The notes: generated by a model not told the origin, from the letters alone. DNA of 8,984 bases from JBAYVY01 sp041674345 (GCA_041674345.1 JBAYVY010000136.1:1-8984); one strand, 5' to 3'. Shown: positions 1-5,905, numbered from the stretch's first letter. A program made the numbers and translations.

Positions 1-1013
1 AACAACGGTTGGGCGACGGCGACCTCCATCTGCAACTGGTCGCTGAAAAGCTCGACGATCTGGCCGTCATATGCCTCGCCGCCGATCAGTTCCATCGCCG
101 CCGGACGAGCGCCGCGGAAGGTGACGGAGAAGTAACGGAGGCACAGACCGATTTCCTTCGCCAGATCGTTGAGGATCGGGCGGGTGGCTTCAAACACGGC
201 CCGGCGCACGTTTTCACGACGGGTCGAACCGAACAACGGCTCATCGCTTTCACCCTCGGCCCCGTCGGCGCGACCCAGTTTGCGGCGAAGTTCCGAGGCG
301 TCGGCCGGCGACAGGTCGAGGCGTTCGGCGACCGCGCGATTGAGCGACATGCCGCCGATGTCGATGGTTTTGAAAAACGCGACCTGATGGCCGCGCAGAA
401 TGAGCACGGAACTGGCGGAGCGGCCGACCTCGGTGAAAACGCGCACGTCTTTCATGTCGGCGGCGCGGCGGCTGGTGCGGCCCAGGCATCGCGCCAGCGC
501 GACCGGAGCCGGTTCCAGCGCGATCGGTTCCAGGCCCGCCTCGATCAATGTTTCGATCTGCTGCCGCAGACGGTTTTCGGTGACGGCCATGATAATCAGT
601 TCGGCGCGGACTTCCTCACCGTGACGCACTTCACCGGCGTTGAGGTATTCGACCTTGGCCGGTTCGGTGCCCAGCGACAAGCGATCGGCGGCTTCCCACT
701 GCACGGCCTGCGCCAGTTCGGTGTCGGGCATGCGAGGCAGGCGGATGTTCTTGTAGGAAATGAGGCCCGAAGGCAGATTGGCCGCGACGCGGCGGCCCCT
801 GAAGGAACCGGCTTCGAGCAGCTTGCCGATGCCCTGCACGATGGCCGCCTGTCGTTCGGGGCCTTCCACGGGCAGTTCATCGGCCAGGGCGAATTGCCCG
901 CTGGCGATGACCGACAGCCCCGACGCGGCGCGGCGAAGCTGGAGCATCTTGATGCTGCCGGCTCCGATGTCCAGGCCGATGGGACTGAGGTTGTTGTTCA
1001 TCCATGAAAGCAC
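1..1013 (-). CDS. pilM: PilM, type IV pilus assembly actin-like ATPase (3' end outside window)
   Basis: PilM is a cytoplasmic actin-fold protein that binds nucleotide and the N-terminus of PilN, linking the inner-membrane platform of the pilus to the cytoplasm. I read 337 residues on the minus strand with no stop before the left edge, so the C-terminus is missing. Visible motifs are a phosphate-1 loop SPIGLDIGAGSIK (residues 10-22), LPSGLISYKNIRLPRMP (80-96), a second nucleotide-site strand-turn FTEVGRSASSVLI (193-205), FFKTIDIGGMSLN (213-225), and ELIGGEAYDG near 308-317, matching the family's late GG motif. The GTG at 1013 has GGAGG seven bases upstream. The in-frame ATG at 1001 lies 19 bases from that site and is the alternative. 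It starts three bases after the stop of the GspH-like gene, in the same frame, so coupling is likely. The second site has EVG where many homologues have DIG. Confidence 0.9.
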   Translation of the reverse strand, partial: MLSWMNNNLSPIGLDIGAGSIKMLQLRRAASGLSVIASGQFALADELPVEGPERQAAIVQGIGKLLEAGSFRGRRVAANLPSGLISYKNIRLPRMPDTELAQAVQWEAADRLSLGTEPAKVEYLNAGEVRHGEEVRAELIIMAVTENRLRQQIETLIEAGLEPIALEPAPVALARCLGRTSRRAADMKDVRVFTEVGRSASSVLILRGHQVAFFKTIDIGGMSLNRAVAERLDLSPADASELRRKLGRADGAEGESDEPLFGSTRRENVRRAVFEATRPILNDLAKEIGLCLRYFSVTFRGARPAAMELIGGEAYDGQIVELFSDQLQMEVAVAQPL

Positions 1014-1016
1014 GAA

Positions 1017-1598
1017 TTAACCTCCGGTCACAGGGGTGACGCTGATTCTTCCGGTGATGGCGGTGACGGTGACGCGGTAGCGCTGCGTCCCCGCGGTGAT
1101 GTCGATGGTCCCGCCGGACGACGGAGCGCCCAGATCATCGAAACTGATCGTGGTGTTGGTGAAGCTGACGGTGCCGAGCGCGGCGGCGGGAAACCGCGAG
1201 CCGGCGCCGAAGGGAACCTGATACGTTCCGCCCAGCCACGGCGCGCTCAGCGTGTTGCCGGCGGCGTCGGTGACGCGGTAACGATTGTTGACGGTGTCGA
1301 AGACGACCTTGCGGGTCGTCTGATTGGCGATGGCGTCGTTCTGCGCGAACAGCAGGTCGGCGACGACCGTGCGGGCGGCCCCCTGGACTTCAAACGTCGC
1401 CGAGGAACCGACCTGCGGCACGACCAGCGCCGCGACGATGCCCAGAATCAACACGACGAACAGGATTTCGACCAGGGTGAAGCCGATGCGAATGTGCGAT
1501 GTGCGATGTGCGATGTGCGAAGAACCCAAGGCGGCGCTCGAAGACTCGCTCCGCCTTGGCTTGGGGACATTGCACATTGCACATCGCACATTGAACAT
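1017..1598 (-). CDS. GspH/FimT-like pseudopilin with repeat-encoded leader
   Basis: A minor pseudopilin for the tip or shaft of a type II secretion pseudopilus or type IV pilus. The prepilin signature is RIG^FTLVEILFVVLILG: glycine at -1, phenylalanine at +1, glutamate at +5, then a hydrophobic helix that anchors it in the inner membrane before assembly. The C-terminal part (SFDDLGAPSSGGTIDI, then YRVTVTAITGR) resembles the closing beta hairpins of GspH/FimT. From ATG 1598 it is 193 aa with a 39-residue leader, far longer than usual. GGAG lies eight bases upstream of that ATG (five from GTG 1601), supporting this start. The leader is translated through a palindromic heptamer array (MFNVRCAMCNV at one end, SHIAHRTSHIRIG at the other). 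A TTG at about 1526 would give a short leader but has no good ribosome site. It follows the small membrane protein by 39 bases and is followed at once by pilM. Confidence 0.85.
   Translation of the reverse strand: MFNVRCAMCNVPKPRRSESSSAALGSSHIAHRTSHIRIGFTLVEILFVVLILGIVAALVVPQVGSSATFEVQGAARTVVADLLFAQNDAIANQTTRKVVFDTVNNRYRVTDAAGNTLSAPWLGGTYQVPFGAGSRFPAAALGTVSFTNTTISFDDLGAPSSGGTIDITAGTQRYRVTVTAITGRISVTPVTGG
1021..1025 (-). promoter_or_regulatory. Shine-Dalgarno site of pilM
   Basis: GGAGG on the minus strand overlaps the last codons of the GspH-like gene. It sits seven bases before GTG 1013, which favours that start over ATG 1001. Confidence 0.6.
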
Positions 1599-1600
1599 CA
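1491..1600. repeat. Inverted heptamer array A1 (unit ATGTGCG) with central hairpin
   Basis: The left arm (1491-1520) is about four perfect copies of ATGTGCG. The right arm (1567-1598) is its reverse complement in slightly diverged copies (CATTGCA, CATCGCA, CATTGAA). The arms pair almost completely if G-U pairs are allowed. The centre holds a second inverted repeat, CCAAGGCGG (1526-1534) against CCGCCTTGG (1551-1559). In the minus-strand mRNA this is one long hairpin covering the start codon and leader codons of the GspH-like gene. Confidence 0.85.
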
Positions 1601-1606
1601 CACAGA

Positions 1607-1610
1607 CTCC
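1607..1610 (-). promoter_or_regulatory. Shine-Dalgarno site deciding the long-leader start
   Basis: GGAG on the minus strand stands eight bases before ATG 1598. It is the best ribosome site near this gene, and it places translation initiation inside the distal arm of the repeat element rather than after it. Confidence 0.5.
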
Positions 1611-1637
1611 ATCAGGTTCACATCACTCACAAGCCGC

Positions 1638-1901
1638 TCACTCTTTGGCGGCGGCGTTATCGACCGTTACATGGACCTTGCCCGACGACAGAAGGTCTTT
1701 CAATTCTTCGACCTTTCGGTTGAGCAGCTTAAGCTCGTCGATCATCTGATTACGCTGCGCGCCTTCATCGGGAATACCCTGCGCGAATGCGGGCGTGGCG
1801 ATGGGGTCGATGCCGGAGGCGGACCAGGTGGTCCACAACTGAAGCGCCAGCAGGACCGTCAGCGCGGTGAGGACGACGTTCAGATAACGCAAAGCTCTCA
1901 T
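1638..1901 (-). CDS. Small membrane-anchored coiled-coil protein
   Basis: An 87-residue protein of unknown function. Residues about 7-25 (LNVVLTALTVLLALQLW) form one hydrophobic segment after a short basic N-terminus. PAFAQ near residue 40 could be a signal-peptidase site, so the protein is either a bitopic inner-membrane protein or an exported one. Residues about 50-70 (QMIDELKLLNRKVEELKDLL) are a strongly amphipathic, probably coiled-coil helix, and the tail is short and polar. ATG 1901 has AAGGA seven bases upstream. An ATG 23 codons earlier overlaps the preceding gene and lacks this support. It lies 19 bases after the PilX-like gene and 39 before the GspH-like gene, inside the operon, so a structural or adaptor role in the pilus/secretion machine is likely. 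I do not recognise it as PilN, PilO or PilP. Confidence 0.75.
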   Translation of the reverse strand: MRALRYLNVVLTALTVLLALQLWTTWSASGIDPIATPAFAQGIPDEGAQRNQMIDELKLLNRKVEELKDLLSSGKVHVTVDNAAAKE

Positions 1902-1920
1902 GGTCGAATCCTTTCGGGAA

Positions 1921-3231
1921 TCAGGGTTGCGAGGAAGCGGAATAGGAAACCAACCGCACGGTGCGGCCACCGCCGCCCCCGGAAGTGCCCCCGGAGGTGC
2001 CCCCGGAGGTGCCGGAGATCAGGAGGTTGATGGCGACCGGGCCGTCGCCGGTGGAGGACTTGTTATCGTTGCCCTTGCCTTTGTTTTTGTTGTTGCCGCT
2101 GTCGCCGTTGTCGGTGTTGATGGGGTTGATTTCGATGTTTCCGCCGAATGACAGGGGCAGGGTTTTAAGGGAAACCAGTCCGGCGTCGAACTTCATGGAG
2201 GCGTTGCTGGAGAAACCGACGGGGCTGATGTTGCTTTTGAGGTAGGCCGGTCCGCTGGAGACTTTCAGATCGGTGGAGTTGTTGTAATAGAGGTTGCCGC
2301 CGACCATGAGGGAGAAGTAGCTGTCCTGTCCCTGGACTTCGAGTGTATTGCTACCGGGGTAGAGGTTTCCGCGGACGACGAGGATGCCGCCCTTGATGAC
2401 CAGATCGCCGGTGAGGTTCATGTCGCCGGCGACGACGACAACGCCGAGGGGATTGTCGGTCGAGACGGGCTTGAACTCTTTTTCCAGGTTTTTGACATCG
2501 TCGGGCTGAACGATCTGTGCCTGGTAAGTCTGTCCGTTGTAGGAGTACTGCGTGAAGGTGTTGAGATTGAGATCGGGCGGGGCGTCGATGGAAGCGAGGG
2601 CTTCGATGGCGCCATCGACGCGACCGAGGTTGAGGATGGACCCGGATGCCTGGAGGTTTCCCTTGATGTGGGCGAGGTTGATGACCGTGCCGTACACGGC
2701 GACATCGGTGTTGTAGGTGTTGGCGGAGGCGAGGATGGCGAAGCCGGGGCTGCTGTTCATCACGGTGCCGGCGGGCATGAGGTAGGTGGATTGCGAGGTC
2801 GTCAGCGAGATGACCAGATGAAGATTTTGATTGATGGCCGTCGCGCCGCCGGTCGAGTGTGTCAGGCGGCCGGTGCTGTCGATGCGATATTGTCCGTCGC
2901 CCAGATCGGTGATGACGACATCGTAAGTGCCGTTCAGTCCGGTGACGGAGCGATGGGTGACGCCGGACCAGACCGATTCGCCGGGCGGGGGCTGATGGAA
3001 ACGTGCGATGGCTTCCTGGAGGCCGCTCTCGGCGAGGTACATCGCCTGCCGGCGATCGACGAGATTGGCCGAGGCGCGTGAAGCGGCGGGCAGGCCGGCG
3101 ATGATGGTCATGCCGATGACGAAAGCGATGGCGACGGCGGCCAGCGTCATCAGCAGCGCGACGCCGGGGCGATGGGGAGTTTCGAGTTTCGGGTTTGGGG
3201 TTTCGAGTTGTGGGTTTGGGGTTTTCATCAT
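1921..3231 (-). CDS. PilX-like minor pilin with beta-rich passenger (GspK position)
   Basis: 436 aa. After the leader comes RPG^VALLMTLAAVAIAFVIGM, a type-IV-pilin-like membrane helix lacking the usual +5 Glu (L at +4, M at +5), as in some GspK/PilX tip subunits. MYLAESGLQEAIARF (about residues 84-98) is the PilX-type hallmark following the helix. Residues about 150-370 are a long run of short hydrophobic strands and turns (for example VYGTVINL, GDLVIKGGILVVRGNL) that looks like a beta-solenoid. The tail has an Asn/Lys/Gly/Asp-rich stretch and three TSGG repeats before RTVRLVSYS. The leader (TPNPQLETPNPKLETPHRPG) is encoded by a heptamer array. ATG 3231 forms an ATGATG overlap with the stop of the GspJ-like gene. 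GGGAGG lies three bases from it and six bases from ATG 3228, so 3228 may be the true start. It occupies the place of GspK after a GspJ-like gene, but PilX is the better match. Confidence 0.8.
   Translation of the reverse strand: MMKTPNPQLETPNPKLETPHRPGVALLMTLAAVAIAFVIGMTIIAGLPAASRASANLVDRRQAMYLAESGLQEAIARFHQPPPGESVWSGVTHRSVTGLNGTYDVVITDLGDGQYRIDSTGRLTHSTGGATAINQNLHLVISLTTSQSTYLMPAGTVMNSSPGFAILASANTYNTDVAVYGTVINLAHIKGNLQASGSILNLGRVDGAIEALASIDAPPDLNLNTFTQYSYNGQTYQAQIVQPDDVKNLEKEFKPVSTDNPLGVVVVAGDMNLTGDLVIKGGILVVRGNLYPGSNTLEVQGQDSYFSLMVGGNLYYNNSTDLKVSSGPAYLKSNISPVGFSSNASMKFDAGLVSLKTLPLSFGGNIEINPINTDNGDSGNNKNKGKGNDNKSSTGDGPVAINLLISGTSGGTSGGTSGGGGGRTVRLVSYSASSQP
1975..2010 (-). repeat. Three 12-nt tandem copies encoding TSGG
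   Basis: Three copies of a GCCCCCGGARGT unit on the plus strand encode repeated Gly-Thr-Ser-Gly in the disordered tail of the PilX-like protein. The copies differ at one base (ACT versus ACC codon). The unit is a multiple of three, so copy changes would be tolerated. Confidence 0.8.
3178..3225. repeat. Heptamer array D (minus-strand unit close to CCGAAAC)
   Basis: About seven imperfect 7-nt units, read on the minus strand as CCCAAAC, CCACAAC, TCGAAAC, CCCAAAC, CCGAAAC, TCGAAAC. Unlike the other heptamer arrays it has a single arm. It lies entirely inside the first 20 codons of the PilX-like gene and encodes its leader (NPQLETPNPKLETP). Confidence 0.75.
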
Positions 3232-4022
3232 CCGCCTCCCGTGCCGAAATCGACGGTGGTGTCCGGGGCGCGAACGGTGGCGCAGATGGTGACGATCCGC
3301 GAGGTCGCGCCGACGGAGGTTTGGGTGGTCATTTTGATGAAGACGTTTCGGAAGTTGGGCGAGCCGAGCGAGCCGTTGGTGACGGTGACGGTGAACCCCG
3401 TCACGCGATCGGCCAGCGGATAGGCCCGCACACCGGACGCCGCCCGGAAGCTGGAGCCGAAGTTGGCGGCTCCGACGGCGGCGGCCACGAACGCGGGGTT
3501 GGACACCTGGCTCTGTTTCTGCGCGGTCGTCAGATCGGCGCGGTGGAGCGTGAGCGTTTTAAGCTGTGAATCCCAGGTCAGAACGGTCAGTTCCGAAAAA
3601 TTCACCTCGCCGGGAAACTGGTCGTCATCGGTCCACAACACCAGATCGGTGTAGCGCGAGCCGGTGCCGGGCGTGTGGGCGCTGACGATGCGCCGCCCGC
3701 CGTACACCATCTGCTGAAGCTGATGGCTGAGGGTGCGCATGGCCTGAATCTGATCGCTGAACTGATCGCGGCTGTCCCACGCATTGGCCGCCCCGGCCAG
3801 CAGCGCGGTGGTCGCCAGTCCGACCATCGCCACGCCGGCGACGGCGAGCATGAGTTCGAGGAGGGTCATGCCGCAGCGGCAAATGACGACCCCCGGAAGT
3901 GAATGACCAATAACCCATGACGAATGACCAAATAAATTCCAATGACCAATGACCAAAGCAGAACGCCGATCCGCCTTGGTTATTGAACATTGAGGATTGG
4001 TCATTGTTTGGTCATTCGTCAT
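3228..4022 (-). CDS. GspJ/PilW-like pseudopilin with repeat-encoded leader
   Basis: A minor pseudopilin. The cleavage pattern is VVICRCG^MTLLELMLAVAG: glycine -1, methionine +1, glutamate +5, with arginine just before. The membrane helix continues to about residue 80. The rest (QIQAMRTLSHQLQQMVYG, DLVLWTDDDQFPGEVNFSEL, then a beta-rich C-terminus) fits the GspJ/PilW class in size and layout. From ATG 4022 it is 264 aa with a leader of about 51 residues. ATG 4004 is the next choice. Neither has a clear ribosome site. The methionine at 3869 is +1 of the mature protein, so starting there would remove the leader. The leader is translated through heptamer array B (VIGHWNLFGHSSWVIGHS). The preceding gene ends 49 bases upstream, and its own stop overlaps the next start as ATGA. 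The exact start is the weakest part of this call. Confidence 0.75.
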   Translation of the reverse strand: MTNDQTMTNPQCSITKADRRSALVIGHWNLFGHSSWVIGHSLPGVVICRCGMTLLELMLAVAGVAMVGLATTALLAGAANAWDSRDQFSDQIQAMRTLSHQLQQMVYGGRRIVSAHTPGTGSRYTDLVLWTDDDQFPGEVNFSELTVLTWDSQLKTLTLHRADLTTAQKQSQVSNPAFVAAAVGAANFGSSFRAASGVRAYPLADRVTGFTVTVTNGSLGSPNFRNVFIKMTTQTSVGATSRIVTICATVRAPDTTVDFGTGGG

Positions 4023-4077
4023 TGGAGTTTGGTCGTTCTCGTCGTCATTGGTATTGGGTCATTGGGAAGAGTCATTC
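3901..4077. repeat. Inverted heptamer array B (unit AATGACC) with central hairpin
   Basis: The left arm (3901-3957) has imperfect AATGACC units. The right arm (about 3991-4077) has the reverse complement GGTCATT units, with insertions between units. The centre pairs ACCAAAGC (3952-3959) with GCCTTGGT (3973-3980) around a short loop. It spans the gap between the GspI-like and GspJ-like genes and runs on into the GspJ-like leader codons. Confidence 0.8.
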
Positions 4078-4590
4078 CGCATAAAACAACCGCCCCAGCG
4101 TCACCGGCGCCATGCCGGCGAATGTGACGGTGGCGGTGGCGCGACAGTATTTCGGCGCGTCATCGGCGGTTTCCGTGCCCAGGGGCAGCGCGATCTCCAC
4201 CGAGCCGACGCCGAGCGTGAAACCGACCAGCGTCTCATCATTCAGCGGCTGGCCGTCGATGCCGGTGATCGCCAGGCCCGATTCGTTCCGTCCGTTGTAG
4301 GTCAATCGCTCGGTGTGCGTGAGCGTCGCCAGGCGTTCGAGCATCTGCGTCGCCAGTTCGGCGGCGACGGTGCGGCGGGCGTCAAGCTGCTGCTGCTCGG
4401 CGGCCAGCGAAAACGGCATCACGATCGCGGCGGTCGTGGCCGTGAGAATCACCGCGGAAACAAGCACTTCGAGGAGCGTGAAACCGGAAATGTGCGATGT
4501 GCGATGTGCGATGTGCGATGTGACAGAGGCGGAGCCGTGACGGCGATCCGACTGTCTCACATGGCACATTGAACATTGAACATTGCACAT
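4072..4590 (-). CDS. GspI/PilV-like pseudopilin with repeat-encoded leader
   Basis: A minor pseudopilin: HISG^FTLLEVLVSAVILTAT with glutamate at +5, then a helix and AAELATQMLERLATLTHTE, the conserved Ala/Gln-Met-Leu-Glu stretch typical of GspI and PilV. The mature part is about 136 residues. Starting at ATG 4590 gives 172 aa and a 36-residue leader. That ATG comes one base after the stop of the preceding gene (TAA-A-ATG), which suggests termination-reinitiation. There is no Shine-Dalgarno site. ATG 4569 is an in-frame alternative, equally without one. The leader is coded by palindromic array A2 and begins MCNVQCSMCHV, close to MFNVRCAMCNV of the GspH-like gene. Both end in SHIAHRTSHI before the cleavage site. 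The frame stays open further upstream, but that part overlaps the preceding gene and is unlikely to be used. Confidence 0.82.
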   Translation of the reverse strand: MCNVQCSMCHVRQSDRRHGSASVTSHIAHRTSHISGFTLLEVLVSAVILTATTAAIVMPFSLAAEQQQLDARRTVAAELATQMLERLATLTHTERLTYNGRNESGLAITGIDGQPLNDETLVGFTLGVGSVEIALPLGTETADDAPKYCRATATVTFAGMAPVTLGRLFYAE

Positions 4591-4591
4591 T
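4489..4591. repeat. Inverted heptamer array A2 (unit ATGTGCG) with central hairpin
   Basis: The left arm (4489-4521) has four perfect ATGTGCG copies plus partial flanks. The right arm (about 4557-4591) reads CATGGCA, CATTGAA, CATTGAA, CATTGCA. The inner part pairs TGACAG (4521-4526) with CTGTCTCA (4552-4559) around CGGAGCCGTGACGGCGATCCG, which is itself nearly self-complementary. It covers the start and leader codons of the GspI-like gene. It uses the same unit as A1 but has a different centre. Confidence 0.85.
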
Positions 4592-5110
4592 TTAATAGTT
4601 GAAGTACGCGGCGCCTTCGCTGTCGGTGCCGGCGGCGTCGGCGGCGAGTTTGAGCGTCGTCGGGTCATACACCCACCCATGCGTCCCCGCCGCCTCCGAG
4701 GGAAAACTTCCGGGGACGGCGGCGACGCGGACGGTGGACAGGGCGTTGATCGGGTTGTCGGGCATTCGACGCAGATAAGGCCCCAACGGATACGAGGCGC
4801 TGGAGGCCGCGCCGACTTCGCCGGTGCGGTTGGTCGGACCGGTCAGTTGCGCGATGAAGGTGTCGCCATCGGGCGCGGCGGAGGTGTCGCCGTTGGGATA
4901 GCCGGGCGCGACCCCGTTGTGCTGCGCCTGATAAATGAGAATCTGGCTTCGCAGGAAACGCAGGTCTTCCTTGAGGACGTTTTCGTTGCTGGTGCGGGCG
5001 GCGTTGGAGAACTGCGGGACGACCAGCGCGCCGAGGATGCCGAGGATCACCACGACGATCATGATTTCGACGAGAGTGAACCCCCGGAAGTTACGGCGGG
5101 GGCAATTCAT
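4592..5110 (-). CDS. GspG-like pseudopilin, second copy
   Basis: A prepilin-type protein of 172 aa with a 10-residue leader, MNCPRRNFRG^FTLVEIMIVVVILG. The basic leader, Gly -1, Phe +1 and Glu +5 are all canonical. The N-terminal helix continues through GALVVPQFSNAARTSNENVL, then LRSQILIYQAQHNG and GPYLRRMPDNPIN, ending in a Trp-Val-Tyr-Asp-Pro turn. It is a paralogue of the pilin gene to its right (same LRSQ...QHNG, GPYL and GW-YD blocks) with an extra loop rich in Gly/Asp/Thr. ATG 5110 lies in the middle of a 24-nt palindrome and has only GGGGG, two bases away, as a ribosome site. The frame is open upstream through repeat array C to 5230, so a longer repeat-encoded leader as in the sister genes cannot be excluded. 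It is the first gene of the downstream operon. Confidence 0.85.
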   Translation of the reverse strand: MNCPRRNFRGFTLVEIMIVVVILGILGALVVPQFSNAARTSNENVLKEDLRFLRSQILIYQAQHNGVAPGYPNGDTSAAPDGDTFIAQLTGPTNRTGEVGAASSASYPLGPYLRRMPDNPINALSTVRVAAVPGSFPSEAAGTHGWVYDPTTLKLAADAAGTDSEGAAYFNY

Positions 5111-5119
5111 TGCCCCCGC
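5096..5119 (-). promoter_or_regulatory. Perfect 11-bp palindrome centred on a pseudopilin start codon
   Basis: GCGGGGGCAAT (5096-5106) and ATTGCCCCCGC (5109-5119) are perfect reverse complements with two bases between. In the mRNA, ATG 5110-5108 lies in the loop, and the G-rich ribosome-site candidate is paired with codons 3-5. This should restrain initiation unless the hairpin is opened. Confidence 0.65.
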
Positions 5120-5125
5120 AAACGC

Positions 5126-5241
5126 GGAATGACGAATGACGAATGACGAATGACAAAACAGCGAAGAGCGAATGTTTCGACATTCGACATTTGTCATTCG
5201 GCATTCATTCGTCATTCGTGGATTCGACATTCGTCATTCCG
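5126..5241. repeat. Inverted heptamer array C (unit AATGACG) with central hairpin
   Basis: The left arm (5126-5157) has four AATGACG copies. The right arm (about 5190-5241) has diverged reverse-complement copies (GTCATTCG, GCATTC, CGTCATTCG). The centre is a 7-bp hairpin, CGAATGT-TTCG-ACATTCG (5169-5186). It lies in the 5' region of the second GspG-like gene. Its minus-strand reading (SSFVIRHSAF) is in frame with that gene. Confidence 0.85.
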
Positions 5242-5294
5242 AGTTTGCGTCCGTCGCTCCCGGAACCGCGCCCGCATCCGTGCGGGCCAACATG

Positions 5295-5323
5295 CTTATC
5301 GACGAAAGACTTGTGTCGGTTAA
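5295..5323 (-). promoter_or_regulatory. Possible promoter of the minor pseudopilin operon
   Basis: On the minus strand, TTAACC (5323-5318) and GATAAG (5300-5295) are 17 bases apart. Each matches four of six bases of the sigma70 -35 and -10 boxes. It lies just beyond the pilin terminators and about 185 bases before the next start, where a promoter would be needed. A GCCCGCA-TCCG-TGCGGGC hairpin (5270-5287) would be at the start of the transcript. Confidence 0.3.
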
Positions 5324-5338
5324 GCGCTTTCAGAGAAA

Positions 5339-5373
5339 AAGCCCGGCTTGGGAACGAATTGAGGGCCGGGCTT
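5339..5373 (-). terminator. Intrinsic terminator 2 of the pilin gene
   Basis: The minus strand has AAGCCCGGC paired with GCCGGGCTT over a 17-base loop, followed directly by a T run. It stands downstream of the pilin gene and before the minor pseudopilin operon. Confidence 0.75.
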
Positions 5374-5381
5374 GCAAAAGG

Positions 5382-5407
5382 TCGCCCCGGCGGTCAGGCC
5401 GGGGCGA
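5382..5407 (-). terminator. Intrinsic terminator 1 of the pilin gene
   Basis: A 10-bp stem TCGCCCCGGC / GCCGGGGCGA with a six-base loop, followed on the minus strand by CCTTTT. It begins 25 bases after the pilin stop codon. The short T run makes it weaker than the second hairpin, and together they form a tandem terminator. Confidence 0.65.
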
Positions 5408-5431
5408 TCGGATCATGCGATCTTGTGCGGA

Positions 5432-5905
5432 TTAGTAGGTGACCACATCGTTGGTGGTGTCCAGGCCGAGCTTGGTGGCCATCGCGGAGGAGACCACGGC
5501 CTTGATCGCGCCGGTGGTGTTGTCATATGTCCAGCCGACGCCGGCGGCGGCGGTGGCGGCGATGGTCGAGCTGTTCTCGACCGGATTGATCGGGGGCTGC
5601 TGGAGATAGGGGCCGAAGTCACCGGCGAGGTCGCCATCGGTCGCGGCGGTTTCCGTCGCCATAGTTTTCGAGATCATGGGGAGCCATGTGCTGGTCAGCG
5701 CGGGATAGGTGCCGTTGTGCTGAACCTGGAACAGTTCAAGCTGGCTGCGAATGGTCTGGAGCTGGCTGATGAGCGAAGAGCTCTTGGCCGATTCGCTGGC
5801 GTTGGTGAACTGCGGGATGACGATGGCCGCGAGGATGCCGAGGATGACCACGACGATGAGGATTTCGACCAGGGTGAAGCCGCCACGATGCTTGCGAGTA
5901 GTCAT
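5432..5905 (-). CDS. Major pilin / GspG-like pseudopilin
   Basis: A 157-aa prepilin with a short basic leader MTTRKHRGG^ followed by FTLVEILIVVVILGILAAI. Cleavage after Gly-Gly would leave Phe +1 and Glu +5. The helix continues through VIPQFTNASESAKSSSLISQ, then LRSQ-like IRSQLELFQVQHNGTYP, GPYLQQPPINPVEN and GWTYDNTTGAIKA, which is the GspG/major pilin layout. ATG 5905 has GGAG nine bases upstream, and the frame extending 22 codons earlier lacks such support. It is the only pilin here with an ordinary short leader and no repeat next to its start. It is followed by two tandem terminators, which points to a separate, strongly expressed transcript and so to the main filament subunit. Without the rest of the locus I cannot decide between a type II secretion pseudopilin and a type IV pilin. 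Confidence 0.88.
   Translation of the reverse strand: MTTRKHRGGFTLVEILIVVVILGILAAIVIPQFTNASESAKSSSLISQLQTIRSQLELFQVQHNGTYPALTSTWLPMISKTMATETAATDGDLAGDFGPYLQQPPINPVENSSTIAATAAAGVGWTYDNTTGAIKAVVSSAMATKLGLDTTNDVVTY

Noticed and set aside
9..1007. 332-codon open frame on the plus strand
   Set aside because: It is the antisense of pilM. The minus-strand reading has clear PilM motifs, and the plus reading is low-complexity without a recognisable domain.
1491..5241. Insertion sequences or MITEs
   Set aside because: The inverted arms are made of tandem micro-units, there are no visible target duplications, and no transposase frame occurs in the window.
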